Positions 8,999-21,888 of a stretch of DNA of 64,000 bases are shown piece after piece (the first letter of the stretch is position 1; the number at the start of each line of letters is the position of its first letter). The notes beneath the pieces are model-generated. The model had not been told where the DNA came from. It did no database searches and saw nothing but the letters and a program-made list of their open reading frames with translations. The DNA comes from Ceratobasidium sp. AG-K (lineage: Eukaryota; Basidiomycota; Agaricomycetes; Cantharellales; Ceratobasidiaceae): positions 2,976,001 through 3,040,000 of the forward strand of contig JAWNGF010000005.1 of NCBI GenBank assembly GCA_037039685.1, in the 5' to 3' direction. The position numbers and the translations under genes are program-made.

Positions 8999-11900
8999 TC
9001 AAGCCATGCGCTGCAGCTGTCTCCGTTCGTGCTGGTCTCGCCACTGACTGTAACCCCGGAGCGGAATCGCCCCACATAGCTCTTTGGTAATCAGATGCAT
9101 CTCGTCCAGAGCCTGGCAACCAAATGTCAGATATCATTAAACGCATATAGCGATATACAGACTCACATGTAACAGGTGAAATGCGGCGGAGACCCCAGTA
9201 GCATACGCCGAGTATTCAGTCGATTGCAGTAGCTCGCTTGTCAACGGCTCTTCGGTGCTAGAATTGCCGGGGCTCGTCGAGAAACCAGCACGGCTTTGTT
9301 CGTCGTGATACAATGCGCGATCGAGTAGATTAGATGGCAGCACTTCGTGTACGGGTAGCCCGGTCCGGAGAGACATTGAAACAATGTCAAAAATGGCCAT
9401 AACATCTGATATCTAGGTGCGGGGTTTCAGAATCACGCATACAACCAGAAATGAGCCTCTTACCAAATTGGGGTTCAAGAACGCAGTCTGGTGCAACAGC
9501 CGGTGTCTCCACGTAGGTGGAAGGCTTGATAGCGATCCTGAAAGCTAACAGTTCATTAGCTAAGCGAATGCCTCGTATCGTTGTCAAACAAACCTGAATG
9601 AGATCGGATAGCATTGAAGACTGAGTCTCTAACAATCGCACATAGTGTTCGCCCGGCCACCTCCCTCGAAGGCCCCTGTGATAGTCATTGGTATGAAAAC
9701 ATCAGGGGAGTCAATCGTTTCGCTCACCTCTCCCATTTGACCGTTCTGAACTGTCTCTTCTGCATCTCCAAAATAGTACCAAGGGCCATACACTTTGCCC
9801 GGAACGCGGGGGTCCACCTTTCGTATGGAAGTGGCATAGGGCGAAGCTCAACGGATGTTCCAAAAGTTTCCTTTTCTTGAGGTGTCAAGGATTCTTGCCC
9901 GCTCTCAGTTGTTAGCCATGAAGATATCAGAATTCCATAAATTTGGGAGATCTCGGAAATCGATGTCGCATTGTTTAGCCGCACAGCCTTACGAGCCGAT
10001 TGAGGTGGGAGGACCATCATCACGAAAGAAGCGGCAAATCCTATAAAAAGTTCAATATCGGAGCATATGCCTTGAATGAGACCCCTACCAACTAGGACAA
10101 GCAGAGTCCGACGCCAAAAGATCTACCAAAGCCATCTTAGGTCATTGTTCGTTTCCCTCATCACAATCACGCTCACCTCATAACCATAAATGACAATGGC
10201 AGTAGGGAGGTGGGTGTTAGTCCACGAAAATCCGCCCATCATAATGAGGGTTACCTGGGCGTATGTTCCGGTGAATCAACTTATCGCGAGATTTGCAACT
10301 GCGACTCACGCTAAATATGATTGTCTCGGCGATCTTCTCGTACCAGAATAGCCGCATGAAGACTAGTGGGATGATGAACAGTCCAAATGCAGCTGCTAGA
10401 CCGTATGCGTTTCCAGATCCTATACCACAGCCTGAAAATATGGTTAGAATCTAAAGAAAACGGACCAAGTGACAGATCGTACCCATGTACCACATAGCCG
10501 TACCAACGGCACCTCCAGCGACCGTCCCAGCGACCCGAACAACAAACCTATTCCCAGAATTAACGGTACACCATACACACGGCGTAGTACACTTACCCGC
10601 TGATATGATCTGACATGTACATCTCCAGACCGAACTGCGCCATGATCATTGCCCACAAGCCTCGTTCATTATATGTAAACTCTGCATTCGAGTAAGTAAA
10701 CGTCACGAATTCACGCTAGGCATAACAACCGACCTGCACTAGTCTTGATGACTTGGGGTAGCCATAGCCCGAGAGTGAGAACCGCACACTTTAGTCCAAA
10801 CTATACAACATTTAGTGGCTGGCCGAAACGGGGTTTGAGATTTTACTCACGATCGCCTCATTGGTCCGAAAATAACTCCACACCGACCAGATTGCATGTG
10901 CCATACGTTGACCTAGCCCCGTGGGTGCGCGAGAATCTGGGTCTCGATCTAAGAGGTGGTCAGCCAACCGTGCAAGGTATTCCGAAGGGAAACGCATAAA
11001 TTACTTACGGTACGTCTTCATATACTCATCGCCCTTGGCAGGATTGGGTACAGCCTGCAAGCCTCGAACCGGTACGGTACCGTCGTGCCGAAATAACGCA
11101 GACCCTAGTTTCCTTAGCCCTGTCGGCGCCCACAGCCGGTTGCTCTCCCGTTCTTGGAGGAGATTGAGCACAACATCCATCAGTGCAAGCACAGACTCTG
11201 TTGTCCAACACAAGTTGGATTCGAATACGAAGCACATGAATAGGGGGCGGTAAGAGATGGTATGTTTGCCGTTTCCGTCGAACGCATGTCCAGATGCGGC
11301 TTCGAACGCTTCAGCGAGAGGCTGCACGATCGAGAGGCGAGTGGTAGATTTATAAGTCGTCAAAGCAGAAGCGAGCGTTTCTCGAGCCAGGCGCAGAGCC
11401 CCCCGAGGTTCGTGTTGGATGGATTTGTATCTCCGCTCGTTTACATTTCTGATCGCCCTCGACGTACTCTCGAGTCCTTTGGATATTGCGTCCCGCAACT
11501 CGGCCGTCGCATCTCGCAGCACTGGAACCAGCTCCTCGATTTTGGTATGTTGAGCATCCTCGAGTGCAGTAATTTGATCTCGGATGTAAAGGATGCGGGG
11601 GGTATCTTGAACCCGGAGGCGCATTGACTTGGACGACTTCTTGAGACTGTGGGTGTCAGATGTATCCGACAGAACGGTAGTTGTGTTGGAAAGCTCGGTG
11701 TAAGACTTGTCGCCAAGGTGCTTGGTGTATTGATTCGCGAACGAGGACACTCCACCTAAGAAGGAATACAGTTGGCGTGAGACAGGCGTAAAATAGAGAT
11801 ATACGCACGTGCTCGGGTAAGAAGTGCCTTGAGTGGAAACTCGAGCGTCTCAACGTCAGTCCCACTCCACCGACCATAGCTGAATTCGAGGTTAAGCATC

Positions 11901-12965
11901 GGCGACATGGAGGTGACTGTAAAGGCTCGTTGATACTTTCTCGATGAACGGACACTGCTTCAACTTACATCCTTGGAGCATCGCTTGCGCACCCTCCTGA
12001 ACCGCATTCATCTTGGCTATTGTGCCCTCGAGCTGGTCAGCAGTTCGTGACAAGACGCCACCCTGCATGTCGACAAGAAGTTTAATCATATCAAGTACGC
12101 CAATGTATGAATTGAGCCACTCGTGGCTGAGGGTTTCGGGGAAGATCAACGCGATTGTTGCAAGTCCAACGGCAACATAGACACATGTTGAAACGAGGAA
12201 CGTCTTCATGGTGAGATAATTTGGGGCTGGCAGTAGAGGACCGAAAGACTTGTGGCCAGATTAGCCTCTGTACCACGCATTACTAGTTATACTCACACAA
12301 ATGACATCCAAGAAGACGTTTCCAAAGATACCAGCAAACACCATCTTTGGTGCTCTCACCCGGAAGACCGTCAATGCAAAAGTCCCAATACCGAGGAAAA
12401 CACCGAACACAGCAGTCGAGCGGACATCGAGGAACTCTCCTCGGAAGACAGCCCTCTGAAAAGCGGATGTCGGGTTTGGGTCGTTGGTTGCGCTGTCTCA
12501 GGTCCAGTCAATGAATTGAAAAGGGGCTGTAAGATAAAACACCTACGCCTGCTGTACCTCACGAACTGCATTCTCGAGCCATCGCTTGTCACGGGCGGCA
12601 AAAGCGGAAACCATGCCAATACTTCCCCACGCCCACCCAACAAGGCAGCCGATTAGCAAAATCATCGTCCCAACGAGATAAACCTGAAGCGCCATGTTTG
12701 GAGGTAGCATAAAGCATGCCATGGCAGCAAAGAAGCAGCTATACATCTGGGTTAGTCACTCGATTGCAAGACAAAGTCTCCAAACGTACGCGCTTCCCAG
12801 CGCCTCAAGAGTTTTCTGAGGAAGAATCAGAACAAAGCAGACCCATGTTGCGACCCAACACCGAAGAAACAGCTTCCAACTTCGAGGTTGAGCAAGCGCT
12901 CTCGATGCCCAGTCTGGTAGCTTCCCAGCTAGTTTTTGCGGCAACGTCCAAAAGTCGTCGACCAT
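8999..12965 (-). CDS. FUSC/ArAE-type membrane protein (DUF2421 family)
   Basis: This multi-exon gene (about 17 exons, roughly 1,000 residues) encodes a fungal aromatic-acid-exporter-like/Brefeldin-A-sensitivity-type membrane protein. The N terminus starts MVDDFWTLPQKLAGKLPDW (12965). It has two blocks of transmembrane helices. The first includes MALQVYLVGTMILLIGCLVG and FLGIGTFALTVF, then FGPLLPAPNYLTMKTFLVST. The second, after a long soluble region, includes GTVAGGAVGTAMWYMG and VTLIMMGGFSWTNTHLPT. The C-terminal domain carries LRGRWPGEHYVRLLETQ and LPPTWRHRLLHQTAFLNPNL, typical of the DUF2421 region. Intron phases agree at the junctions I checked, for example exon 1 12965-12790, exon 3 about 12453-12297 and exon 4 12248-11969. 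The frame looks intact to the TGA at 8999-9001. A role in export of organic anions or toxic aromatics is family-based inference. Confidence 0.85.
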
Positions 12966-15561
12966 GAAGAAAGAAAGAGAAAGCGAGAATTGGTTGTTGC
13001 CATTGGTGCAAGTAACCAGTTATGTATCAAGTCAAACCACACGAAGAATCCTTCTCCCTTGGGTGCCAAGCCGGGCTCCGACATAGCGCGATGGTTTGAT
13101 GGTGATCAAAGCTAAGTGCAAAGTACATCAGCGAGGCGCGTAATGGCTCACAGCGGAGGCCGTGGCTGTGTAACTTCTACCGACAATTATTTGATCATGG
13201 TCAAATGCCAGACCTGGAGGCTCGATGTCAGATGCTCACCATCCATTCATTGTATAATCATAAAATTTGTAGAGAGTGACAAACTGAGGTTATATGACTC
13301 GGAACACCCTCCATTAGTGGTCCGAGTAGATACAATGCGTTCGAGGGCATACAGATTTCGATAGTGCGAGTGCCCATCGCTTGATGAATGTACATTAAAC
13401 GAGGATAGCTTATTTCGAGTCCGTGTGACAGAAGATATCAAACGGATGTCCTCGACTTGAATCCCGTGAGTCGATGGGGTCAGTGGAGGTAGAGTGAGTC
13501 ACACGTGAGCGGGATGACGAGATCGTGGTTGATCGAGCGCTCTGAGCACTCGAATCGAACCGTTGAGCGCACAGCGCCTGCTCCCGATCCCAGCTTGAGT
13601 CAGCGAGCGCACGACCAAAGTTCGAAGAACCGACTGGTGTAAATTATTCCCCGTTGCCTTCCGACATGAAAGAGGCACATAAGCAATACATTCGACCCTA
13701 CTTTCTCGAAATGTATACCTATAATCTATCCTAACAGTGATCCTAGGCGTTGTTGTCTGGTAGTATCATAAGTACGGCAAAGACCACCAGCCGCCTGCGA
13801 CTTACGGCATATAAACTCTGCAGTCTGAAGCACACCAGGTAATGTCTCAGTGTCACTAAACGCGTATAGCCACTGAAGCGAGAGGGGAATTTCTGATCTC
13901 TCCTTGATGATGATACGGAGAATCATTGCGATTCGAGTAGCAGCTATATGTTTCTCGCCTCTGACCCACATGATGACCATAGCGGCAGCTAGCGAGCAAA
14001 CTCATTCAAAGGTGGGCCCACAACACCTCGGCACTCCAACCAAGCCTCCGCCTTTTCAATTCGACACGAAGTCCTTCCACGGCCAACGGCGATAGAGCGA
14101 ATAGGGTCCGAGGGCGAGGAATTTGGACGGGCGGCCAAGGACTACTATAAATTACGATGTCATTTATGCGTGTTAGTACTTTAAATTAGTCAAGTTTTAA
14201 ATCTATGATCCACTGTCATCTCGTGCGCAAACTGCCAAATCAGTCCCAGATTTGGGGGAAATAGTCAACAATTCAAGAGACAGGAGCGCCAGGCCCTTGC
14301 GTGAGTCGTGCTGGCTGATCATTGCTATCCACCACACGTTCGCGCCCGCTCTTATTTTCTTATTCTTGCCCTAATCGTGGATTGTATGTTGTGTGATCAC
14401 ATGCGTATATATAAGCGGGCTGAACGTTTCGCGTTGTGTTTACCCGTTCACTGCCAAATGTTGTTGAACTAAGAAATACATCGCAATGGAAGAATGCGAT
14501 TTCTCACTGACCCTCCCAGATGACCAGTTACGTACATTCAGCAGTATGCGATTGCAGTTTTTTTTACAGAAAAACGAAGGGCCTCTTAAAAGTAAGGTAA
14601 AGGCCTGCGCAACCAGTTATGTGCTGGATTTTGGATGTGAGAAAACTCGGGTCTGTTCGACAAAACTCTCTAATTCGCCCGGACAACAGAGTGCTGGAAG
14701 TGTTATAATACCGGGCACGCATGCACAATTATGTCCCCTGGCGGGCAGCCTGGCCGCGAAGTATCGTCTAGATACGACGCGATACATACAAGGCTAGATT
14801 GGAAAGGAACAAAGAAATTCGTGTACCCATCATCAATTTGTCAGTTGTTACCTACAACTCCCCTTCGACCACTTTTATTGCGTGATCATACCCTATCTAC
14901 TCATTTATGCGAGCTCGGCGATGGAGCCCCCCACGGCGCATTCACAGATCCTTGACCCCCAGCTGCCTGTCTTATCACTCTAATAATTTCTTTCGCTACG
15001 GAGGTCAACCGTAGTATCCAGGTCCTCGATAGCTCCCATTGTGAACGTTGTATGAGTCCGCTATTTGCTGGGTGGCGGAGAAGTAGCTCCGTATGACGAG
15101 TCACCTTCAGTTAACGAGTGTATCAAGGCCGCGACAGTTTGCAATTGTGCGGGCATGCGGGCACGCATAACTATCAGAACTTGGCTTCCGTCCTCTCGCC
15201 TTTCTACGGCGACATGCCGCAATGACCCGGGGTAAGCTTTGACACGGTTTAGCTTTACTAATCGTTTCCACAGAAAGAGGGTAGTGACGGGCTGGTCGGT
15301 GTTCTTAGCTTACCGAGATCCCGCCCCCATTTGATTAGCTTTTCAACCTTCGGAGCCACGCAAGATCATGATTGGAGGATATGCAATCTGACAAACCTAC
15401 CGGCCATCTTTTTCCATTGGCTCCGTGAGATTTCAGTGGATATATGCGATCTATTATTGAGGATACATTAGCTATCAAAACAACCATACGGCGAGCCTCG
15501 TCTCTCATCACCATCTACTCCCACAAACCAAATAAAATCACTCCAAATCACTTCTACTACC
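12966..15561. other. Gene-poor spacer
   Basis: 2.6 kb between divergent genes. I see no protein family on either strand. A TATA-like GTATATATAAG at about 14405-14415 lies 70-80 bp before an ATG-opened frame at 14486 (MEECDFSLTLPDDQL). That frame loses protein-like character after about 30 codons, so I do not call it a gene. The last ~80 bp, rich in C, A and T, look like the 5' UTR of the flavoenzyme gene at 15562. Confidence 0.4.
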
Positions 15562-16958
<1,397 letters not shown>

Positions 16959-17977
16959 AAAGTAGCCCAGATAAGCTTTAAACTAAGCCCCTGCATGCGA
17001 GGCTACCGGTTTCAGGGATACTAGATACTAATTATATGGTCTTATCATCCACACTGCTCATTGTCGGAGATTAAGTAAATTAGCACAAAGGACATTCTAC
17101 CCAGGCCAATGACAGTGTAGTATTCAGCTCGATTTCCCCACCGCCGCTATCATGGTGAAACAGTTACGAACAAACGTGCCAAACTGGCCGTCGACTGTGA
17201 TTGAGAGCGGATAATCGCGCGCATGCGTTTGACAAATGCCGGGCTAACTAAAGTATACATGCCTGCCGGCAGAGCAGTGAAGATAGGAATCCGCGCCTAG
17301 CATGCTCCGCAACGGTGCTAAAATCCTTGAAGACCCATAAATCTTTAGCACCCAGATTGTACTCATAGCAAATTCCTTCAGTTGAAACTTGTCGCTGATT
17401 TTATTGGTTCCTCTGTTTCGCTAGTCCCCCTTCCCAAGTCGCTAATACTGTTGATTGAACATCTGCTCATCGGCAACCTGAGGCGCCTGAAAAGACCTTA
17501 GTCCGCACTCATCTAGTCACCACTTATTGGTGGTCTTGGCGAGCACGATGCGGAATGTGAGATGGCGTCATTATTGTAACTCACTCGAATGGCGCTAAAT
17601 TACAAAACTCATCCAACAACGCGATTTGGGAAAACCAGTTATTCTCTGCGCATAGTTACTTGGCTCATATATAACGTTCCATGCTGCCCTGGTTCGCGGA
17701 CTGAAGTACGTTGGACTTCGGTGGGGAGGTGTTCGTCAAGGTCGGCAGCACAGGTTGCCTGGAGCACCACAGGCAGGAAGCATATATGCGCAAATATGAT
17801 CACTATAGGATATGGAACACAACCAATTGCAACGAGCGACAAAGCTCAAGCCTAAAATCAAAACAAGCGAAGACACCCCACAAATCCAAGGTCCATGGAG
17901 CACAAAGTACTCATAATGTCCTATCCCATTGGGGACTGTGTATGCATAGATAGGTCATACCGTAACTGTATTAGGAG
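16959..17977. other. Spacer, no gene seen
   Basis: About 1 kb between the 3' ends of two convergent genes. Short frames only, with no family resemblance. Confidence 0.5.
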
Positions 17978-19367
17978 CTAATTCGAGCCTGCACTCTCCA
18001 ACGATGATTCGCTCTCGACCTTTCCGATTGGAAGGGTTCCGTTCAGGAATTTAGGAGGATACGCCCACAATAGGTTGCTACCATGAGTGCGGTTAGTAAG
18101 GGACGTGGGATGTCACATGTCTCGGACTTACGCAATCGCTGCGAACATGGTCATCACCTCGGACATATAAAAGTAGTACTCTTTCTTGTTCATGTCGCTG
18201 TTGGAGCCGAGTCCAATAGCGGTTACTCGAACGAGAGTCGGAATCTATAGGTCGGCGAGCATTAGTATCACCAATGATGACTCCCTGCCGAGCTTACGAT
18301 GAGATTCTGGCAGCATACGCCAATTATTGAGGCGACAAATAGCCAATGCTTGAGGAAGCCCTGAGGACGATTGTTCCACTGATCCTTACGGCGGGACCAC
18401 ATCCTGACGATAAAGAAAATATATAGTCCGAAGAAGAAAAGCAGAGCGAAAAGCTGAACGAGGTGGCCAGCAATCACAATCTAGCGAGTGAATTAGATAT
18501 CAGTATACTTGCTATTGAGCCCTACGGACCAACTATAGCTTTTCTTACCTTACCCCCAGTCCTGACTGTCTCACGATCGCTAGAGGTTTTCAAAATACCA
18601 GCAGCCAGCTGGAGTATGAATGCCACTGTCAGAGGAGGTGTTAGAAGGGTTCGACAGTGCGCGACGAATCGGTGTTTGCATACCAATCTCAAAGCCCTTT
18701 CATATAACCCATGTCAGTTCAGCATCCTTGAGAATAGGAGAAACTGAACGGACTCACCACAAACACGTAGGTAAGAATATCAGGGTCAACGACCAAGAAC
18801 TCCACCGCGTTGAGATAAACAGCGAGAGGCTTGAGCATGAGATAGAGCTGAATGGGGGCGCCGACAGTCCATCAGTCAGAAAATACACTCCGGATTGAAG
18901 GACGTACTGCAAAAACAAAGCAGCAGGGGGAAAGAAGGATGAGCATGTCCATGGCAGCAAACTTGGATTTATTCGTAGGATCGTTTGCGTAGACTGAATG
19001 CACGGAACAGATCAGCTTATGAATATGCAATTGGTGGTTGCCCTCTTACCAATACGAAGAAGGAGCCCAAGCCCATAACCAACGCAGCCAAGCATCAACA
19101 AGTAAACGTAGCAGGCTCTGTATCGAAGTGACCGGAGGGCAAACCCAGCTGCGACGAGCATGAACAGCTTCCCCGCTACGATTGCTACAATCTTGTTGGG
19201 GGTATACAACAAAGCTGAACGAAGTCAGCAAAATATGTCATTGTGATCAATTTCAAAATCACTCACGAGTCAGGCGGACGGGCTCGTCATGTTGGGCTAG
19301 TACTTGGGAACCGTGGGCCAGCATGCTAATAATACAAAAAGTCAAAACCGAGCGGGAAAGTACCATT
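17978..19367 (-). CDS. RTA1-like seven-transmembrane protein
   Basis: This fits the fungal RTA1/lipid-translocating exporter-like family. The start at 19367 opens a signal-peptide-like segment, MVLSRSVLTFCIISMLAHGS. Helices follow in separate exons: IVAIVAGKLFMLVAAGFALR, YVYLLMLGCVGYGLGLLLRI, AAMDMLILLSPCCFVFA, ALYLMLKPLAVYLNAVEF, TVAFILQLAAGILKTSSD and IVIAGHLVQLFALLFFFGLY. The block SRRKDQWNNRPQGFLKHWLF and the helix IIGVCCQNLIIPTLVRV come next. The tail is NLLWAYPPKFLNGTLPIG and ends at 17978. The ILQLAAG...TGG..VIAGHLVQ pattern corresponds to the conserved Gln/Gly-rich helix of RTA1 proteins. Members are linked to stress and azole or sphingoid-base resistance. The role here is unknown. 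About eight exons with standard GT-AG introns, apparently intact. Confidence 0.75.
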
Positions 19368-21888
19368 GTATGCTCGAGTGCTTGACAAGATACGAAGAGG
19401 TGAGGTGTTGGACAGCATCGCGGACTGTCCCGCTTTAAAAGAGAACCAAGTCGACAACGATTGTCATACTGCAGCTCCAACGGGACAAACTACGGAGCGC
19501 GATGCGCGCGTTGCGAATTTTAAGTGTAGAGTAAGATGTCGGAGCCTCGCTGTTCGTCACTCACGCAGTGTTCTTTGGTTCTCTGAGCACCTGGTTGGGG
19601 CTTCTGCAAATGAAATGAGTAAAATTGTATTAAATCAAGAGCAAAATCGAGCATAGCCAATCATGAATCTCCGTTTTGGTTGGGGTATTTCTCGCCGCAG
19701 CCATATGCCTTCACAGCTTTTGCTGCGGGATGTAAACAAACGCATGGCGGTGAAGGAGGGAAGGCTAAGATGGGCGTGTCGATCAGTCGAGCCAAAACAG
19801 TGGATACAGTCGAGGCTGGCGTTACTCGACCCTTGCTTGGAAACGAAATTGAAGGTCGCTTGGAAAGGTACACCGCTGCCCCAATTGCCCGCATTTTTCT
19901 GAGTAGAGGCGCTGTTCCGGATTCCTACCGGGCGCGTGACCGAAATTTTCCTTGAGGGTCTTCTAGTTTCCAGCTTGGGGGTCATCAGGCTGGAATCAAG
20001 CTGGTGATAATATCAAATGAGGTTAGCACAGCAAATACTCAAGAGCAAAGCCGCCACACGGTTCGCGTTCGCGATATCCAGCATAGATAACAACGTTATT
20101 TGAGCAGCGTGGTGGAAGGCAGCTGAGATGAGTATTAGAAACCCTTGGAATAATTACGTAGAACATACCTTGGGTATGAAAACTGGCCGCTAGAAATATT
20201 TGGCTCAAAGGCTATAGGTATGAACGGATGTATTTATCTCAAGGAAAACTGGCCAAGTGGTTATTGGCTCAGGATGACGCAACCATTACTCTAACGCTGC
20301 CCCGGTTCGATTCGTCCCGGTGGTGCCGTTTTATGCGATTTTTTCGGCTCCACTCACAGGTTTTACCAGCCGGAAAACAGCTGGGTGCCCGGTTTGTCGG
20401 AATCCTGATATGCGCGCTTTCTCCGGAATCCGAAATGATCACACGCGGGAAACCGGCTGGACCCCACTCAAGCTGGAAACCAGGTGTCAAGGGGGCAGCG
20501 GTGTATCGCAAAGCAGGTCACGTGCCAGTTTGGAAGTGTGACCTCAAGCGCTCGAAAGCTGAACCTTACAAGGCTTCACTTGTTTCCTGCGTCTCAGCGA
20601 TTCATATGTGAAGTGATCGAGCGTTTGAGACGAGGTTGTGAGACTCGGCACCTACGCATGCGAGAATAATGAATTTGTTATGATACCAATCAAGTTGTAC
20701 CTGTGCAGAGATTCCATCTCGAAGTTATGGTTGGTCAGAATATAGTTTGGCATGAATTCAAGGCATTCCCATCCGAGGTGCCTTGCTGAAAGAGTAGCGC
20801 AAATTTTCTCGCACCTGTCGGTCCGGGTAACGACGTTTGTCAATTCGCGGGATCCTGTAAGGTTGAAATCCTTGGATTTGGAACTGGTTCTACTGTGAAT
20901 AGCCAAGACAGCCGGGTATATGCGTTCGGGGACTCGTTCAATACTGAAACCTTTCGTAGCCCACCACGACATCTGACTTTGATTTTGGTCATTTCAGAAT
21001 GACCTAGCTACCTGCAATGTACCTGCATTAAGCGGACTCGTCTCATAATGCAAACCACTGTTTTCCGGGTTGTGTTCGGCTAAGATGAGCCTATTCGAAA
21101 GACCAAATCCCTATAATTCCCCTATAACTAGCAAATCTGTATATTTCATCGTGCCCCACTGCCGGTGGCTCGCAATTGAAAAAGCCTGAGGAGAAGAGAC
21201 CTTTGATCCATACGGCATGTCACCAATATCTGAACTGATCCTCGGCTGGCTTCTGTGGAGCGAGTGGCTGCTCATTTGGTTTCATGGGCCGACCCTTGCC
21301 TGATCCCTTTGGCATCCATGGCCATTCGTCTGGTTTCAAGGGCTCCAGGAGAGAATATGGCTGTGCACTACAGTGGTGCATTCAACCTACAGATCTATGT
21401 AACTTGGCCGAGTAGTCCAGGGATAGCTTGACAACCGTCAATCGAGGCAATAATTCCCACCACAAATCGTCCAGAATTCGGAAGTCGCCATTGAGTTCTT
21501 CAAGATGTGCGCTGAAAGCTTTCTTCATGTATAACACCGTCTCCTATGTCGCGACGTCAAGCTGAGCACCTTGACAGGGGCTACTCACAAAGCTGATAAT
21601 TCGGATTCCGCTTGATGACGGCTTTTTGGTCGCCATAATCCACCGCGATATACGGGAAAATGAGAGTGTTGTAAATTCCGTGGTCGTTAGACATGTGAGC
21701 TTTGCGTTGAGGTGGTGGGCGGAGCCGAGATCGAGTTAAACGAACACGTGATCAGGTCCTACCAGCGTCCAAGGACCTTGCACGCGAGAGGGGAGAACCC
21801 CAGTTGGAATTGTCCACGCTCAAGTCCGAGCATCTTTCAAGCAACCATTTCCACCTATAAGTTACAACACAACCGGGAAACAGGACGA
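19368..21888. other. Gene-poor spacer
   Basis: 2.5 kb with no recognised family. Short sequences beginning CACCGCTGCCCC recur near 19871 (plus) and near 20500 (inverted), each followed by TTTCCAGCTTG, perhaps remnants of a short dispersed repeat. A minus-strand frame at 21694-21589 (MSNDHGIYNTLIFPYIAVDY) plus a second open stretch at about 21543-21385 looks protein-like. However, every splice I tried between them produces a stop. Confidence 0.4.

Noticed and set aside
14486..14797. ATG-opened frame behind a TATA-like box
   Set aside because: Only the first ~30 codons look protein-like. There is no family resemblance and no convincing splice structure.
19871..20511. Inverted similarity around CACCGCTGCCCC and TTTCCAGCTTG as a transposon
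   Set aside because: Matches are short and spaced differently. No target duplications or transposase, so at most remnants of a dispersed repeat.
20228..20669. Overlapping long frames on both strands
   Set aside because: Composition is uneven and no domain is visible. The frames exist because the region is GC-rich with few stops.
21385..21694. Two-exon minus-strand gene starting MSNDHGIYNTLIF
   Set aside because: Both pieces look protein-like, but each splice combination I tried from the GTGAGT donor gives a stop at or soon after the junction. No family match.
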